Assembly: GCF_000471905.2 (NCBI RefSeq)
Contig: NW_006499913.1
Span: forward strand, 3,548,726-3,612,725
Length of the DNA: 64,000 bases
Reading direction: 5' to 3'
From: Amborella trichopoda
Lineage: Eukaryota; Streptophyta; Magnoliopsida; Amborellales; Amborellaceae
The notes under the pieces are model-generated. The model made no database searches. It was not told the origin of the DNA and saw only the letters and a list, made by a program, of their open reading frames with translations. Shown piece by piece: positions 33,391 through 45,990 of the stretch (positions are counted from its first letter, which is position 1; each line of letters starts with the position of its first letter). A program made the translations under genes and the position numbers.

Positions 33391-36300
33391 AGGACCAATA
33401 CATAGACTGGACACTACAACTCCTAATAGGGAAGCCATAAATTTATTATGTCTATTATCACGAAGGCATAATTGTATAGAATTATTCAAGCCTATTCTAG
33501 TTAAGGGTTTAACTGTTAATCCTATGTGCAAATATTTGTATTCCTTAGCCCTATGTTTTTGAATCATTTTTTTTGATAACAACTGAAAACTTTCCTGATT
33601 ATTATCTATTGATATGCTTTGTTCCATTGTTTTTATGCCATAGCTAATTTTAAATTCAAAAGTGCCTTTCTTATAAATATCTATGATAGGAACTCTTGGT
33701 ATGTTCCAATTGTGTATTTGTTTATTTATATAATCAATTATTCAGTTTCTCTAATTGATCCAACCTCTTTAAAGTACTTACCCTTAATATGAAAACTTAA
33801 GGGTTTGATATGAATCCAGGATCCCAAAATATAGCTTTAATTTATAGAATATGTTATAAAGTTATGAATACTTTAAATCCAAATGTCTTACAAATGGATA
33901 CCAAAGGACACACATTATTTTTCCAAACAAACATGGAAAAATCCAATACTGTCATTCCAAAATCAGTTAATTGGTGCCAAATAGTTCTCCCATAAAACTG
34001 GTCTATCCATAATGAAAATCAACAATACAGAACCCCCGTCAATAATGAACCAGATCAAATAATTGAACATCCAGATGGAAATATCGAAATTCAGTTCAGT
34101 TCTAATAGAAGAGTCAGGCTAAATTTTTCAGATGATATAATAAGACTTCCTAGGAGAATGCCTGTACTATCTAGACATTCTACCTCATCTTTACAAGATA
34201 AACCCTTAATCCAAGGATTAACGAGAACTAACAGCAATATACATATCCATGTATACAAACCTTGTGATCCTAGTCCATCAGAACGTGAACTCACATTCTC
34301 AGACCTTGACTTTCAGGTCCTGATACTTCAAAAAAAAAGAAAAAGTTGATATAGAATATTTAAAAAATGACTATATGTCTGAAAGCAATAGAAAACTAAG
34401 AGAATGGTACCTTGCAGAATTCTTGCAAGAATTATGGCTGCCTTTCATAAAAGGAACAATAAATTTATAGAAAGAATAAACAAAATATAGGATTCTTTGA
34501 TTGGTTAAAATCAACCCTCAAAGAAAACGATATCCCCATCCCTAATTTTGAAATAAATACTTTAGAAAACCAATATCAAACTTTCTATACAACAGACGGT
34601 GAGGAAATACAAGGCATACATCCTCCTGAAAAAGGTCTTCAGATAAAAGGAATTTTAAAAGATAAACCCGAAACAAATGCCTCTCCATATAAAATAACCA
34701 TTAATGAGCGTGGCCATAAGATTGAAATGATCCAACATATAATAGAACAAAATAATTACACTGACCTTTGTTAACAATCCATTGGTAAGGAAACAACTAG
34801 AATTGAAAATTTAATAGAAAGCCTCAAAAGAAAATACATGAGGAAAAGAAGGCCGTATTATTCAAACCTCCTCCTGAGATTAATGAAACAATGTTCAATT
34901 TGAAAGGAATAAAGAGGAAAGAGGAGAATAAAGAATTGGTGGATAAATTAGTAAAAATATTATCCCACTTAAGTATAAAAGACAAAAAGGGTAAAGGAAT
35001 AGTTGTCGAATTTGAGGCCATGGTACTTCAAGAAGACTTATCATTAAATAACAATGAAATATCTAAAATAGAGGAAGCCTTCAAAGAAGATAATATTAAT
35101 AGAATAGATTATGGAAGAAAATTGAGACCTACTGCCCAATCTAGAATGTATCATACTAGGCCAACACCTTTTGATATACAATTTGAAGAGGATTTGATTT
35201 CTAGTACTGTATCCTACTCGAGTAGGACAATTGTTGATTTGAATATTGATGATATGTCAGACCATCAAATATTTGATACCATGAAGCATATAACCATGTA
35301 TGCTACTGCCTGCAAGATAGCAGGAAATCATGACCAAGAAGTGGCCAAAGCCATTGTCTGTGGATTTACAGGATGGTTGAGAGGATGGTGGGATTTCCAT
35401 ATGAGTGAATCCTTAAAACAAAAAATTTTAAATGCTATAAGACACTGGACAATAAAAAATGAATTCAATCAAGACATACCCTATAGTGAAAGTGACGCAG
35501 TCAGTACACTTATTTGTACAATAACTCTTCATTTTGTGGGGAGTACTTCCTTGTTAGATATTAGGTCAGAAGATCTACTATCTAATTTAAGGTGTTCAAC
35601 ATTATCCCACTACAAATGGTATAAAGACGTATTTTTCTCACGACTTCTGTCACGAGAAGATAGTAGTGCGGACCATTGGAAAGAAAAATTCATAGCAGGA
35701 TTTCCATACCTATTTGCTGAAAGGGTAAAAAATAGATTAAAAAATAAGAATGGAGGAATATTTCCATATTCTCTTTATACCCTTGGAGAATTATCTACAG
35801 AAATCTGCGCAGAAGCTCTTGCTTTGTGTACTAACCTAAAATTAAAAAGGAGAATGACTGGTAAAAAAGAATTAGGTGATTTATGTGAACAATTTGGTTA
35901 TAATACTATATCCCCATCTGATAAACTTTATAAAAAGAAAAATAAAAACAAGAAATCCAAATTTGGCCAGAGAAAAGATATTAAGGAAAAATTTACAAAA
36001 AAATTTGCCCCAAAAACCAAATTCAAAAAAGGAAAGAGAAAAATCCCAGCATGTTATAATTAGGGGAAAGTAAGACATTATAAAAATAATTGTAGAATTA
36101 AAAAGAAATCAATGCCTTACAACTTGAAGAAGAGATAAAAACTCATATATATGATATACTTCAGATAGAAGAAGAATCAGATACTTCAACCTCAGAAACT
36201 GAGTCCCTTGTTGGAAGAATAGAGGATGAAAATTTAATATTGAGTAGTTCAGACTCGGATGAAGATATGGAAGATTGTTTCTGTAAGTCTGTTACTACAC

Positions 36301-37304
36301 TTACAAATGAAGAAAATTTAATTATAGATCTAATAGATAAAATAGTTGATCCAGAAGCCAAAAGAGAAGCTTTGACACAATAAATACAAATGGCTAAATA
36401 AAAAAAGAAGCTAGCCCGTTTGGTTAAAACCCAGGAAGAGTATAGTATGGCTGAAATACTCAAAAGGATTAATAAAAAAGATATTGTTCATAAAGAACCT
36501 TCTATTTCCGAATTAAGACAAGAGATAAACGAGGTAAAATATGAAATTCAGCACCTTAAAAATAGAATAAGGATTTTAGAAATGACTACTGATTTTTCTG
36601 AAACTAATTCTGATGATGAGTTAGAATTTGATGATCTTTTAAATTCACACAAAAACATTATTCCTCCCATAGTATCTCCAATAATTGATACTCCAGAGTC
36701 ATCTGACACAGCAAAAAAGCCTATATCTGATAACAATTATCTTAACTTATTAGATAAAGTGATTACTCAAAAATGGTTTACTCTAATTAGAATAATAGTA
36801 CATAAAGAATACAGTTTTCAATCTTTAGCATTAATAGACTTAGGAGCTGATCTTAATTGTATAAATGAAGGACTGGTTCCTACGAAATACTTTAGTAAAA
36901 CAACGCAAATACTTAATATGGCAGATGGTAGCAGATTAATAATTAATTATAAATTGTCCAATACTGCAATATGTAATAATGGAAGTTGCTTTGAAACGCC
37001 TTTCATAATGGTAAAAGGATTAAGCTAAGCAGTTATACTTGGCACTCCTTTTTTAAATTTATTATATCCCTTGAAAATAGATAGCACAGTAATTGAATCA
37101 AATCTAGAAGGACATAAGGTAAAATTTGATTTTATAGATAAACCAAAAGTGAAAGAAATTAATTATATTAAGCAAAAGATAGAAAATAAAGAAAAATTTC
37201 TATGCCAACTAAAAGAAGAAGTAAAATATAAAGTAATAGAAGAAAAAATATCTTTACCAGAAAATAAAGAAAGAATTGAGAATATTAGAAGAACAATAGA
37301 ATAA
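33391..37304 (+). mobile_element. Endogenous pararetrovirus fossil (Caulimoviridae), broken
   Basis: Parts recognised: a movement-protein segment on the - strand at about 33395-33720 (with KPLTR and GPVYY words), a second movement-protein segment on the + strand at 33790-34345 (NPGSQNIALIYRICYKVMN), a coat-protein region on + at about 34891-36120 (GFTGWLRGWWDFHMS, then a lysine-rich tail leading to a zinc-knuckle region), an acidic and coiled linker, and an aspartic protease region at 36420-37028 (ADLNCINEGLVPTKYFSKTT). The order movement, coat, protease fits the fused polyprotein of petuvirus/florendovirus-like members; genus not resolved. I found no reverse-transcriptase portion. It is broken, with several breaks and a change of orientation. 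Trinucleotide repeats lie at both edges. Confidence 0.9.
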
Positions 37305-37332
37305 TGATAATAATAACAACAACAACAACAAT
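37301..37332. repeat. (TAA)/(AAC) trinucleotide run at the pararetrovirus edge
   Basis: 'gataataataacaacaacaa' and onward, where recognisable viral sequence stops. It mirrors the trinucleotide microsatellite on the other side of the fossil. Confidence 0.85.
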
Positions 37333-37407
37333 CCACCCCAAAAACATCTTATCAAAAGATCAACTTTATTCAACTCTCTTCATTCTCTCATCTCCCTATT
37401 TTCTCTT

Positions 37408-37680
37408 TCATTATCTTCATCACATGAATATCTAGGTATTCAAGATAAAAATCTCTTCCTTTTCATTATCTTCATCACATGAATATCTAGGTATTCAAGA
37501 TAAAAATCTCTTCCTAGATTGTAAGCGCTGGACATTTTAGATAAGCCTAAATTGTATATCCTGAAAAATGAATATCTACGGATTCAAGATAAATATTTCT
37601 TCCTAGATTGTAAGCACAAGACATCTTAGATAAGTCTAAAGTGTATATCCTAAAAATCCAATTATGCCTAACTTATCTCT
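37408..37680. repeat. Nested tandem duplications
   Basis: A 62-bp unit ('cattatcttcatcacatgaa' then 'tatctaggtattcaagataa') occurs twice without visible mismatch at about 37410 and 37472. Then a unit of about 110 bp with 'cttcctagattgtaagc', 'gacat', 'ttagataag' and 'tgtatatcct' occurs twice. Non-coding. Confidence 0.75.
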
Positions 37681-38939
37681 TTAAAACCAACTAAGAGATA
37701 GCTTATCCTAACCCCTAACAAAAACATTCACGCCACACTCACCCAATTCCTAAAGAGATAACCTATTTAAAAATAAATAAAAAAATTAAAGTGATTTTTT
37801 GAATTTTCATCTGTCAACTTTGGTTAAAAATGGTATTTGACTTCAACTAGTATTTCAAAATCCAAACAATTTTTTATCCAGATTTCCGATCAGGATTGGC
37901 AATCAGTTAGGACCTAACCGATTTTGGGATGGTATGGGTTTTGGCTTGATTTCCCCTGAAAACTCGTTATATATTTTATTTCTTTTATTTGTTATGCTTA
38001 TTTAGTACTTTTTTAGGTCCCCTTTGTATCACAATAGTGTAACCTCTATTTATTTATTTTTTAGAATTTTTTAGATCACCAATTTAAATTGATCTAAGCA
38101 AAATTAGATCACGACACGAATCAATGAGTAGACGATTTACTCCACCGGACCGGTCCGGGCTGAAACATTGACTTCAACTTAGAAAAGTACTTGGATTTAC
38201 TTTTAGTGGTGCTTAATTTTGGCCGGAATAACATTTGCTCAATCAATGCAAACTCACTCCGAACGTGCCAAAGAGGTCCATATGCATTGTATACTGTCGG
38301 ACAATAAAGGGGAAACTTTCTATTCACGTGGGCTGTCCTTTCTTAATAGATGTCCCAAAAGCCCATTCAATTGAAGAGTGACAAAACTTTATTTGTCGAT
38401 AATGATATTTTAACGTTATTATGATTTCAAAAGTACTACTTTTATTAAATTTTTTTGGTTTTTTTTTTGTCTTCTTAGTAGTTCAGCAGGAAACATGCTC
38501 TTATTCATGGTAAGAATAAAACTCAATACATCGGTACCCCTTTTCTCGATCTATCATTGCCTCTCTTTTTTTTTTTAACTTCATAAGTCAAGATTTGCTT
38601 GAGAAATTCCAAGTCTTGTGGGTTATTGTTAATGCCATAGAAATAGACAAGTTCATCCTCTTTAGTTTTTTCAAATGTGAAAATTAAATGCATCAGCAGG
38701 AAACAGAGTCTAGAGTTCTATTATCTCCAAGTCCCCAAGTTAACATTCAAACTAAAGAAAATAGATGCCCTAAGTAATCTATGAGAAGAGAAAAAATTGT
38801 GTTATCAATAGTTGTGAGTTTGATTATCGACAGTTCAACACGAAAGAAACATAAATAAAATTTACCACATTTTACATATTTATTGTATAAGAAGTCACGT
38901 AGGCTATGCAAATGCAACATCCAAAGAGTGAATAGGTTG
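37681..38939. other. Intergenic, no gene recognised
   Basis: 37850-37960 and 38130-38170 have 'ccgattttgg' and 'ccggaccggtccggg' words seen at decayed element ends. A 92-codon - strand frame at 38747-39025 has no recognisable domain. Confidence 0.4.
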
Positions 38940-39735
38940 AGCCAAGGTTTTAAAAAAAACCAATTCGGATCGAAATCGCCCAATCCAAAATCTCCCCACA
39001 CTAATCTATTGAAAAGTAATAGCACTAGCCCCCGTTATCCTTTTTACAATGCCCCATATGAGACTAATTTACATCGCACTAACTTTCTCCCTCTTAGAAC
39101 TTGACTGAGAATAAATTCATTATCAACAAGGAATTATCAATATTGATTGTAGCATATTGCACAGCACATTATAAAAAGTTTTGTATTAGTACAATAATGA
39201 AAAAAATAAACTTCATGTTTCGTTTAAATTGCCTAATATTACTAAAAAATATATGAAGGTGCAAAAATAAGCCTAAGCCTTTTCTATAATTTATTGAGTG
39301 GGTATATCAGTAACTTATTACATAGCCACCCAATGGGGAGCGTTGGTTTTTTTTTTTATTTTTTTATTTCGTTGGCCAATAAAAGAGAAAGAGGAGTGCC
39401 GTTGGTTGATATGATACAAAAAAGATTAATTACTGGATAGAAAGGAAAGAGGACATAGTGCTAAGATTTATTGTGTTATCCATGTTCCATATCAGATAGA
39501 AAGAAAAGATGATGTTTCAATATTTATGTATTTTTGTACAAAAATAAAAATATATATTACACTACTTCTAATATTTTTGGAAACTCAAAAAACAGTATTT
39601 TTAATAATTTTTTATAGAAACAATTTGGGCCACAACTTGCTGATCCTCCTGATTCTTCAATTAGGATTGCCGATCCACCGATCCAAAACGGTTTTTGTAG
39701 TGATCGTTCTGAGTCGATCTATTTTTTAAACTGAA
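38940..39735. repeat. Probable decayed DNA transposon, inverted edges
   Basis: The left edge 'aaaccaattcggatcgaaat' and 'cgcccaatccaaaa' is loosely inverse to the right edge 'ttaggattgccgatcc', 'ccgatccaaaacggttttt' and 'gagtcgatctattttttaaa'. The middle is A+T-rich and non-coding. Confidence 0.35.
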
Positions 39736-40896
39736 CACAATGCGAAAGTTGGAATGTGTAAATGTAGGGAGCGCTTACATTCAGCAAAGTGTGTTGTGAA
39801 TATAGTTTCCCAAAGGTTTCCGCCGTATCCATATTGGGTCCATGCCACCATCCATGCATATGGATCTCTTATCTAAATACAAAATATACATTTGTGCGTA
39901 TGCTATATTGAAGGTGTGTATGCTATATTGAAGAAGAAAAAAAATGTGTTTCTAAAATATTTGCAAAATAAGGGCACAGTTTTAATTTGTTTTCTTTTCT
40001 TTTCCTGCATCACTTACGAATATTTTAAAAGGAAACAAATGAATTTAGAAGGAAAAAAAAAAATACACCGGAAGAGAGGGACAAGTGGCCATTGAGGAAC
40101 AACACTTAGTCATTCTGTCTCTACAAGTCTCGCTCTCTCTATTTCCCTTAATGGCTATATATGGGAAATGGTTTGGGGAGGTTTAGGCCTTTTATCGGTC
40201 TAAAACCTCTTTATCAGTCTTAAGCTTCCTCGTAAGCTGGGTATATGGACATGCCTCTCATATCTGTGAGAGCCATTCAACATCACGTGATAAGATTACA
40301 GCACCGTGTTGCCTCTCAACACTTTCTATTTGGATTATTTCTAACTCTTGTTTTACAGCAAGCTTATCTTCCCTCTCTTACAATATACTCATGGAAAACT
40401 CAATCTCAACAACTTTCTCTCTCTAGAAAGGAATAGAACAGGGCTTGTAAGTCTCTACAAATTTGGTGATCTATGATTTTATTTATATTTTATATCCAAA
40501 ATACCATTTGAAGTTGGGGAAAAGCTGCATGAGCACTGAGAAAACTTTAGGGCATTGTTTTAGGTTAGAATGCTTTGTGTTGGGTTTTAATGTGTATATG
40601 CTTGCTACAAATTAGCTTGGGGTTGTGTGGATGAGGTTCACAATACTTGCAATCGAATTTGGGTTTTAATTATTTTGTGCCCGACAAAGTTAGTGACCTT
40701 AGTACATCATTTTTAGAGTCCTACATAAATTTATAGCAAGCTATTTGTGATTGTTTTTTTTTTTATAGACATAAGAAAGAGTTGTATATCATGTGTTTGT
40801 TGATTTTTCTGGTCAAGTTCAAAACAAAATTTGCATGTTATTATAGCTCTATTTACTCTTGAAAACCAAAATGATCCGCAGTATTTAAGCTAACAA
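39736..40896. other. Unassigned; may include a Copia 5' LTR
   Basis: This stretch ends in 'aagctaaca' directly before a retrotransposon primer-binding site, so its last few hundred bases are probably the 5' LTR of the following Copia piece. I could not place the LTR start. No host gene seen. Confidence 0.4.
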
Positions 40897-41190
40897 TTGG
40901 TATCAGAGTGAAAGGGTTTTTAACTTGTATAAAAACTAGCTAATCCTGGAGCTCTATTGATTGATTTAGTAAGGATGGATAAGCTCAACGGTTATAATTT
41001 CTCACTTTGGAGGAATAAAGTATCTTATTTACTATATACTATAGATTTGTTTTATGTTATTGAGGAAAAAAAATCGTATGACGATAATTATACACATAGG
41101 GCATGTTTGCTAACTGGAAGTTTGGGGAGGAAGATGGAACTTCCCCATTTCTATACAACTTCCATGTTTGATATACAGAAGTGATACAAT
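40897..41190 (+). mobile_element. Ty1/Copia fossil: primer site and start of gag
   Basis: 'ttggtatcagagtgaaagg' at 40897 is a standard initiator-methionine tRNA primer site. It is followed at 40975 by the start of a Copia gag (MDKLNGYNFSLWRNKVSYLL, DLFYVIEE). Nothing recognisable follows past about 41190. A broken remnant. Confidence 0.8.
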
Positions 41191-41459
41191 AAAAAAAAGA
41201 GTGATTTACGTATGAACCCTAATTTTTTTCTTCTAAAATACTAAATACTTCATTTATAGGTGAAAATTACAGAGAAAGTAGGACAACTTGTATTTTTTTA
41301 TTTTCAAAATTGCCCCTCAGTCTGACAATCGTCGCACCGAATTTTAATTTTTTTTTTGCTTTTTCCTTAGACCGAGGAGTAATTTTGAAAATAAATAAAT
41401 AAATATAAGAGTTGACCTACCTTCTTTGTAATTTTTACCTACGAAGCATTTCATATTGG
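41191..41459. other. Intergenic spacer
   Basis: Contains oppositely oriented stretches 'gagtgatttacg'..., 'aaaattgcccc' and 'gtcgcaccg' typical of element debris. No gene seen. Confidence 0.35.
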
Positions 41460-41850
41460 GTGTGGTTTGTATAAGCTCGCAACCTTAAACAATCCAATTA
41501 AGGCGCAACTCTGAATTTTATCATAACATGTAATTTTGGTATAAAAATTTCCTAGAATTATCTTAAATCTACTATTATATTTAATTATAAATTTGAAATT
41601 CCAAAAATGGTTAAAATCAAGTAGATATATGAACATATGAAATCTTGAAAATTGACGGTCTAGATAATATGTTGCACGGTGCACCATTTATGTGACTCAA
41701 AATTTTTGTTTTCATCATATTCATACATCTTGACATGATGAATTAGAAGGTTTTTCAACAATAAAACAACCTTTTCTGATGGATTTCTGAGGTGCATCTG
41801 GAATTCTACATTTTAAGGTTGCGACCTAATGGTCTATAAATCTTATCCTA
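41460..41850. mobile_element. MITE-A copy
   Basis: Left 'gtttgtataagctcgcaacc' and 'ttaaacaatccaattaaggc'; right 'gaggtgcatctggaattcta' and 'ttaaggttgcgacc'. Closest to the 24960-25352 copy. Confidence 0.75.
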
Positions 41851-41869
41851 AACCTTTGATATTTGTTTG

Positions 41870-42120
41870 GAAGCCCACAAGCCTTTGAGATTTGTTTGGA
41901 AGCCTTCCTTGTGGGCTGGGTCAAGCTTAATTTCGATGGGAGTGTCAAGGGCTTAATTGTTGGATATGGGTGCATGACGATCTCGTCTACCTCTGGTCCT
42001 CTTCATTCTCGTGAGATCAATGAGGCTGAACTTTGGGTTTTGGAAATAAGGAGCATTTCTTGTGTGATGGTCATTGCTCATGCTACGATGCTCTTCTGTG
42101 TGTTGATATTTGGATTAGTA
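41870..42120 (+). mobile_element. RNase H-like fragment of a plant LINE
   Basis: The + strand gives WVKLNFDGSVKG, VGYGC and REINEAELWVLEI. This is the start of the RNase H-like domain found at the end of many plant L1 elements and in host genes derived from them. About 80 residues survive. There is a short direct repeat at its start ('agcctttgagatttgtttgg'). Confidence 0.65.
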
Positions 42121-42419
42121 TAGTTTTTGCTCTGATGGCTAGTACTGAAAAATAATTATAGGTTTTTGTTTGAATAGCTAAAAAACTTTGAAGGGATTTT
42201 TTGATCTCTGTAGTGATACTGAAACAGAGCTCTATTTTCTCATTGTGGAATTATATATAGTTAAACATTTAAATTTTCTACAATCATAATTTTTGGAACA
42301 ATTTTTTTGTCGAATTTCTTTTAACCTAGAACCCACTTGATTTCTTGAGGCATTTTGTGGCGTATCCAGAGCAAGAAACATCTCTAACCTTGTCTCTAGT
42401 CCCCACTGGTAATTCTGTA

Positions 42420-42890
42420 TTTTATCTCTCTAATTTAGGATTGCTTTTGTTCGATATTGCTTTGCATTTTTTAACTGTCTTCTATTTATTCTGTTGTCAT
42501 TAATTCGCTAAGAAAATGGTTTTCTCCCTCTAATCAGGGACCTTGTATTGATAACTGGTTTGAAATGGATCTTCATTTCTCTGTTTTCACTAATTCATGA
42601 ATTATTGGTAGGCTTGCTTGTTAGGAAAATGGTTTTCTTTCGGATTTAGGATTGATTTTATTGAATACTGGTATTGTTTTTTGAATTGGGACGTCTTTCT
42701 ATTCTCTGTTTTGGATAATTCATGAATGCTTCTTAGAAAAAGTGTTTCTGTCTCTAATTTAAGAGTGCTTTTTCTGAGTACTTATATGAAAATTTACATG
42801 GGTCTTCTTTCTCTTCTCTATTTTGGTTAATTCATGAATATGAGTGGGCTTGCTTAATAGGAAAATGGTTCTCTCTCTCTGATGCATCCC
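42420..42890. repeat. Imperfect tandem repeats, about 120 bp x 4
   Basis: Units share 'ttaggaaaatggttttct', 'tctaatttaggattg', 'cttctctattctctgttttgg' and 'taattcatgaat', with drift. Pyrimidine-rich and non-coding. Confidence 0.65.
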
Positions 42891-43163
42891 CTATCCCCTA
42901 GAGGGGCCAAAGATATTCCATGGTATGACAATTTTATGCAGTTGTGCAGGGGAGAAGAGGATAACTGCAAGTAGTTGTTCATGCCTACTCACTTATTTGT
43001 CCAGAGGTAAATACTTTCTATTATGGATTAGAGGTTTAACATGATACTAAGGTCGAAGTGTAAAATTGTTTTTTCTCCCTTTCTATAAATTTTCATCCAC
43101 ATTGTAGAATCCACAATAAACTTGCTTGCATGATCTTTATGATGTTCATTTTTTATGTTTTAA

Positions 43164-43268
43164 GAGCCTGGGCTTAATTGGTTAGCGCTTGACGATTTGC
43201 AATGCTATGTCCTAAGCTCAATTCCTATCAAAGGTAGAGGCCCTCTCCCCACTGTCTCACTCAAAAAA
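43164..43268 (+). mobile_element. tRNA-derived SINE
   Basis: 'gggcttaattggttagcgc' resembles an A box and 'aagctcaattcct' about 40 bp later a B box. The copy ends in 'cactcaaaaaaag', a plausible A-rich tail. A working tRNA gene is unlikely because no acceptor stem pairs. Confidence 0.5.
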
Positions 43269-43829
43269 AGAAGAAGTATATAAGTATCATATATAATACG
43301 TCGATGGAAATTTGTTTGGGTGCATCTAGGAACTTCAGATATGCAATGATGGATAGACATGGAAAAATAAACCATTTAATTGATATGCACAAAGAGGCAA
43401 TGAAATGTTGATCATGACCAATAAAAACATTAGGAACTGCGAATTGTCCAGTAACCATTTCCAACACTTAATAGGCGTGATTTGATTAATACTTGACTAT
43501 GAGCTTGCTTGCTTGCTAGGACAGTGCAAAAGAGCTGCAAGTTTAAGGAGTTTCTTGGTTTTTAAATACAATGGAGTTTATGCCAAAATACTTTGTGCAT
43601 AAACAAGAATACATGAACACTTGTCCACTCAATATATGGCCTTATTGGTTTATTAAGCATGAGCGACACACAAGGGGCTAACACTCGGTCATCTGTTTTC
43701 CCCGCCCCATGGAAGTCTAGGATGAATCTAGCTCATCCACGTCTGATAAGAGATTATCATCTAGGACAAAGAGGCAATGCTCCCGGACTCCGACATCTCA
43801 ACATTGCAGAACAAGGCAACCAACCCCCA
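43269..43829. other. Intergenic; upstream part of a Harbinger-like remnant possible
   Basis: The frame 43659-43847 lies just before the Myb/SANT-like remnant and may be related to it, but I recognise no domain. Confidence 0.3.
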
Positions 43830-44119
43830 TTGAGGCGATGGTTGTAGCTATGACAAAGATGGCCGAGAGCATGAAGGCGTTAGCGAGTGGCAGCACACCA
43901 AACAACAATACTTCAGTCGTGGAAGATGCTTCCAAGGCCAGGAAGGATTGCATTACGCTTGTTGAAGCTATGTAGAAAGAAGGGGAAATTGATGATGAAG
44001 TTCTCTTGAAGGCAACTATGATCTTTCAGGATGCCATAAAGGCGGAGATAGTATTAAACCTGACAGAGCGAAGGCATCAAAAGGCTTTCTTGGATATTGA
44101 GATGCAATGCCTACAATAG
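43830..44119 (+). pseudogene. Myb/SANT-like protein C-terminal remnant (PIF/Harbinger-associated)
   Basis: The + strand reads AMTKMAESMKALASGST, then KEGEIDDEVLLKATMIFQDA and LTERRHQKAFLDIEM. This resembles the C-terminal part of plant Myb/SANT-like proteins linked to PIF/Harbinger transposons: a charged helix, a 'doing D-E-x-L-x-K-A' helix, and an ER(R) ending. An in-frame stop (TAG at about 43972) divides it, and the N-terminal DNA-binding domain is not seen. It could also be the end of a host gene of that family. Assignment is by resemblance only. Confidence 0.5.
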
Positions 44120-45204
44120 ATCTTGGATTGTTTATGTATTACTTTTTAGAACTGTTATTTATGTGGTCAATGACCTTTATTTTGTATTTTGGTTATTGTA
44201 ATTTTCTTTCATGGTATGGATATTTCTCTATGATACTATATGGATGATTTGTTTTGCTTTTATGGTTTTATCATGGTTAATGTCTTTGATAGAATGATAC
44301 TCTATGGATGATGTTTTTTTCCTTTATGGATGATGTCTTTATTATTGTTTCTCATCTTTTTCATTTTCATAATTGTATTGCTCAAGACATCTCGTGAACC
44401 TGTGAAATCTTGTTTTGGATACTCATTTTGGGTTGTGATTGACATTTTCTAGAGACAATTTGAATTTTGAAGGACAATAAAGTTTATCATGTAACATTGC
44501 TTAAATTGTTGTACTTGTGTTTTACAATTTGGGGCATGTTCTTCACTTCTCACTATTACCAAATATCTCTCTCTCTTTGGCCCATTGTCCAGCACCTAAA
44601 ATCCAAGGCTTTTCTATGATGCTTCTCTCTCTCAATCCCTCTCTCTTTAATTTATTGGGAAAAGTGGGAGAATACACGAAAAATACGGCTTTCTATATAC
44701 ACATCATTTATTAGAACTCTTGTGAATATTACCTATGCACATTTGAATACACAGTTATGTTTTAATTGATATTTTATCCAAACAAATATAGAAAACTAAA
44801 AAACTAATATATATATATATATAAATTTACTCTATAGGTCTCTCTAGTTAATCAAGCACAATTACCTAGAACTTCTTCAACACTCTAACATCTTATCCAT
44901 TTCTTTAGATTTAAGTTCAAAAAGCCGCCTGAGTTAATTACTATGTTAGGTGGTTGGATAAATTTCCCTTATTTTAAAGATTTAAAGATTCATAATAAAA
45001 GTTTATGGTACTTAAATATTAGATATTTATATTTTAAAATTTTCAAAAGTATTTACATGAAATATTTATTTTGAAATTATAATTATAATACAAGATTTTA
45101 AATATTGGAAAATAAAAAATTGACATTACTTATGAAAATTTTATTAACTAAAAAAGAAGTCATTAGCAATTTTTTAAAGTGTAAAAATCTACTCTTAAAA
45201 TACA
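44120..45204. other. Intergenic, no gene recognised
   Basis: T-rich then A-rich sequence. A short (TA)n run lies near 44808-44822. No exon or clear repeat seen. Confidence 0.45.
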
Positions 45205-45990
45205 TTACCATCATTATCATTATCTGAGACTTATCTCAACTATTTAGAGTTGGTTACATAAATCCTATTCCGCTATTCTGCTCTATCAATGACCATACCC
45301 TTATTAAGACAATAAGTCCCTATATTTTTTCTCGCTACTTCCATCTATGTCCATTTGGGTCTTCCCTTTGCACTCACAGAGCCCTCCACTTGCACCAAAT
45401 TGCACCTTCTAATCGATGTTGTATTGGGCATGTGCTGTACATGAACAACCTATTTAAATCTACTTTTCCCCATCTTGTCACCTATTGGAGTCACTCCTAA
45501 GTTCAATCGAATGTATTCATTCCGAATTCTATCATTTCTTATTTTGCCACTCATCCATCTCAACATTCTCGTCTCAGCTACACTCATCGTATGGGTATGT
45601 TGTTTAATGACCATCTAGCATTCTGTTCCATAAAGAGAAACTGGTCTTACAAATGTCTTATAGGCTCTCCCTTGAGCTTCATTAGTACGTGGCTTTCACA
45701 TAAAACTATAGTAGCACATCTCAATTTGCCTACTCAACTCTAATTTTATGTGTGATTTCTTCATCAATCTCTTCATTTTATTGGATAACTGACCCAAGAT
45801 AATGAAAATACTCTCTTTTAGGTATTTTTTGGCTATCAATCTTAGTTATTTCGTCGTTTCTACTCCTATTATTACTAAAATTGCATGTCAGTCTAACTAA
45901 TTTTGAAACACTTACAATATAAACTCTATAAATTTTCAAGACAATAAGCAATGTTGGGTTCATGTTAGTAAACATATTTTCTTCAAAATA
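45205..45990 (-). mobile_element. LINE-1 3' portion
   Basis: The - strand gives, in order, CNFSNNRSRND, IDSQKIPKREYFHYLGSVI, SLYGTEC, MLRWMSGKIRNDRIRNEYI, GVTPIGDKMGKSRFKWFVHV and RPKWT. This is the standard C-terminal region of plant L1 reverse transcriptases, carrying several stops. The low-coordinate end (45208-45260) has 'cttatctcaactatttagag', the 3' tail found in many plant L1 copies, next to a short (CAT)n-like run. No 5' portion seen. Confidence 0.85.

Noticed and set aside
43164-43268. Possible tRNA gene
   Set aside because: A- and B-box-like words are present, but the ends do not pair as an acceptor stem and an A-rich tail follows, so a SINE is more likely.
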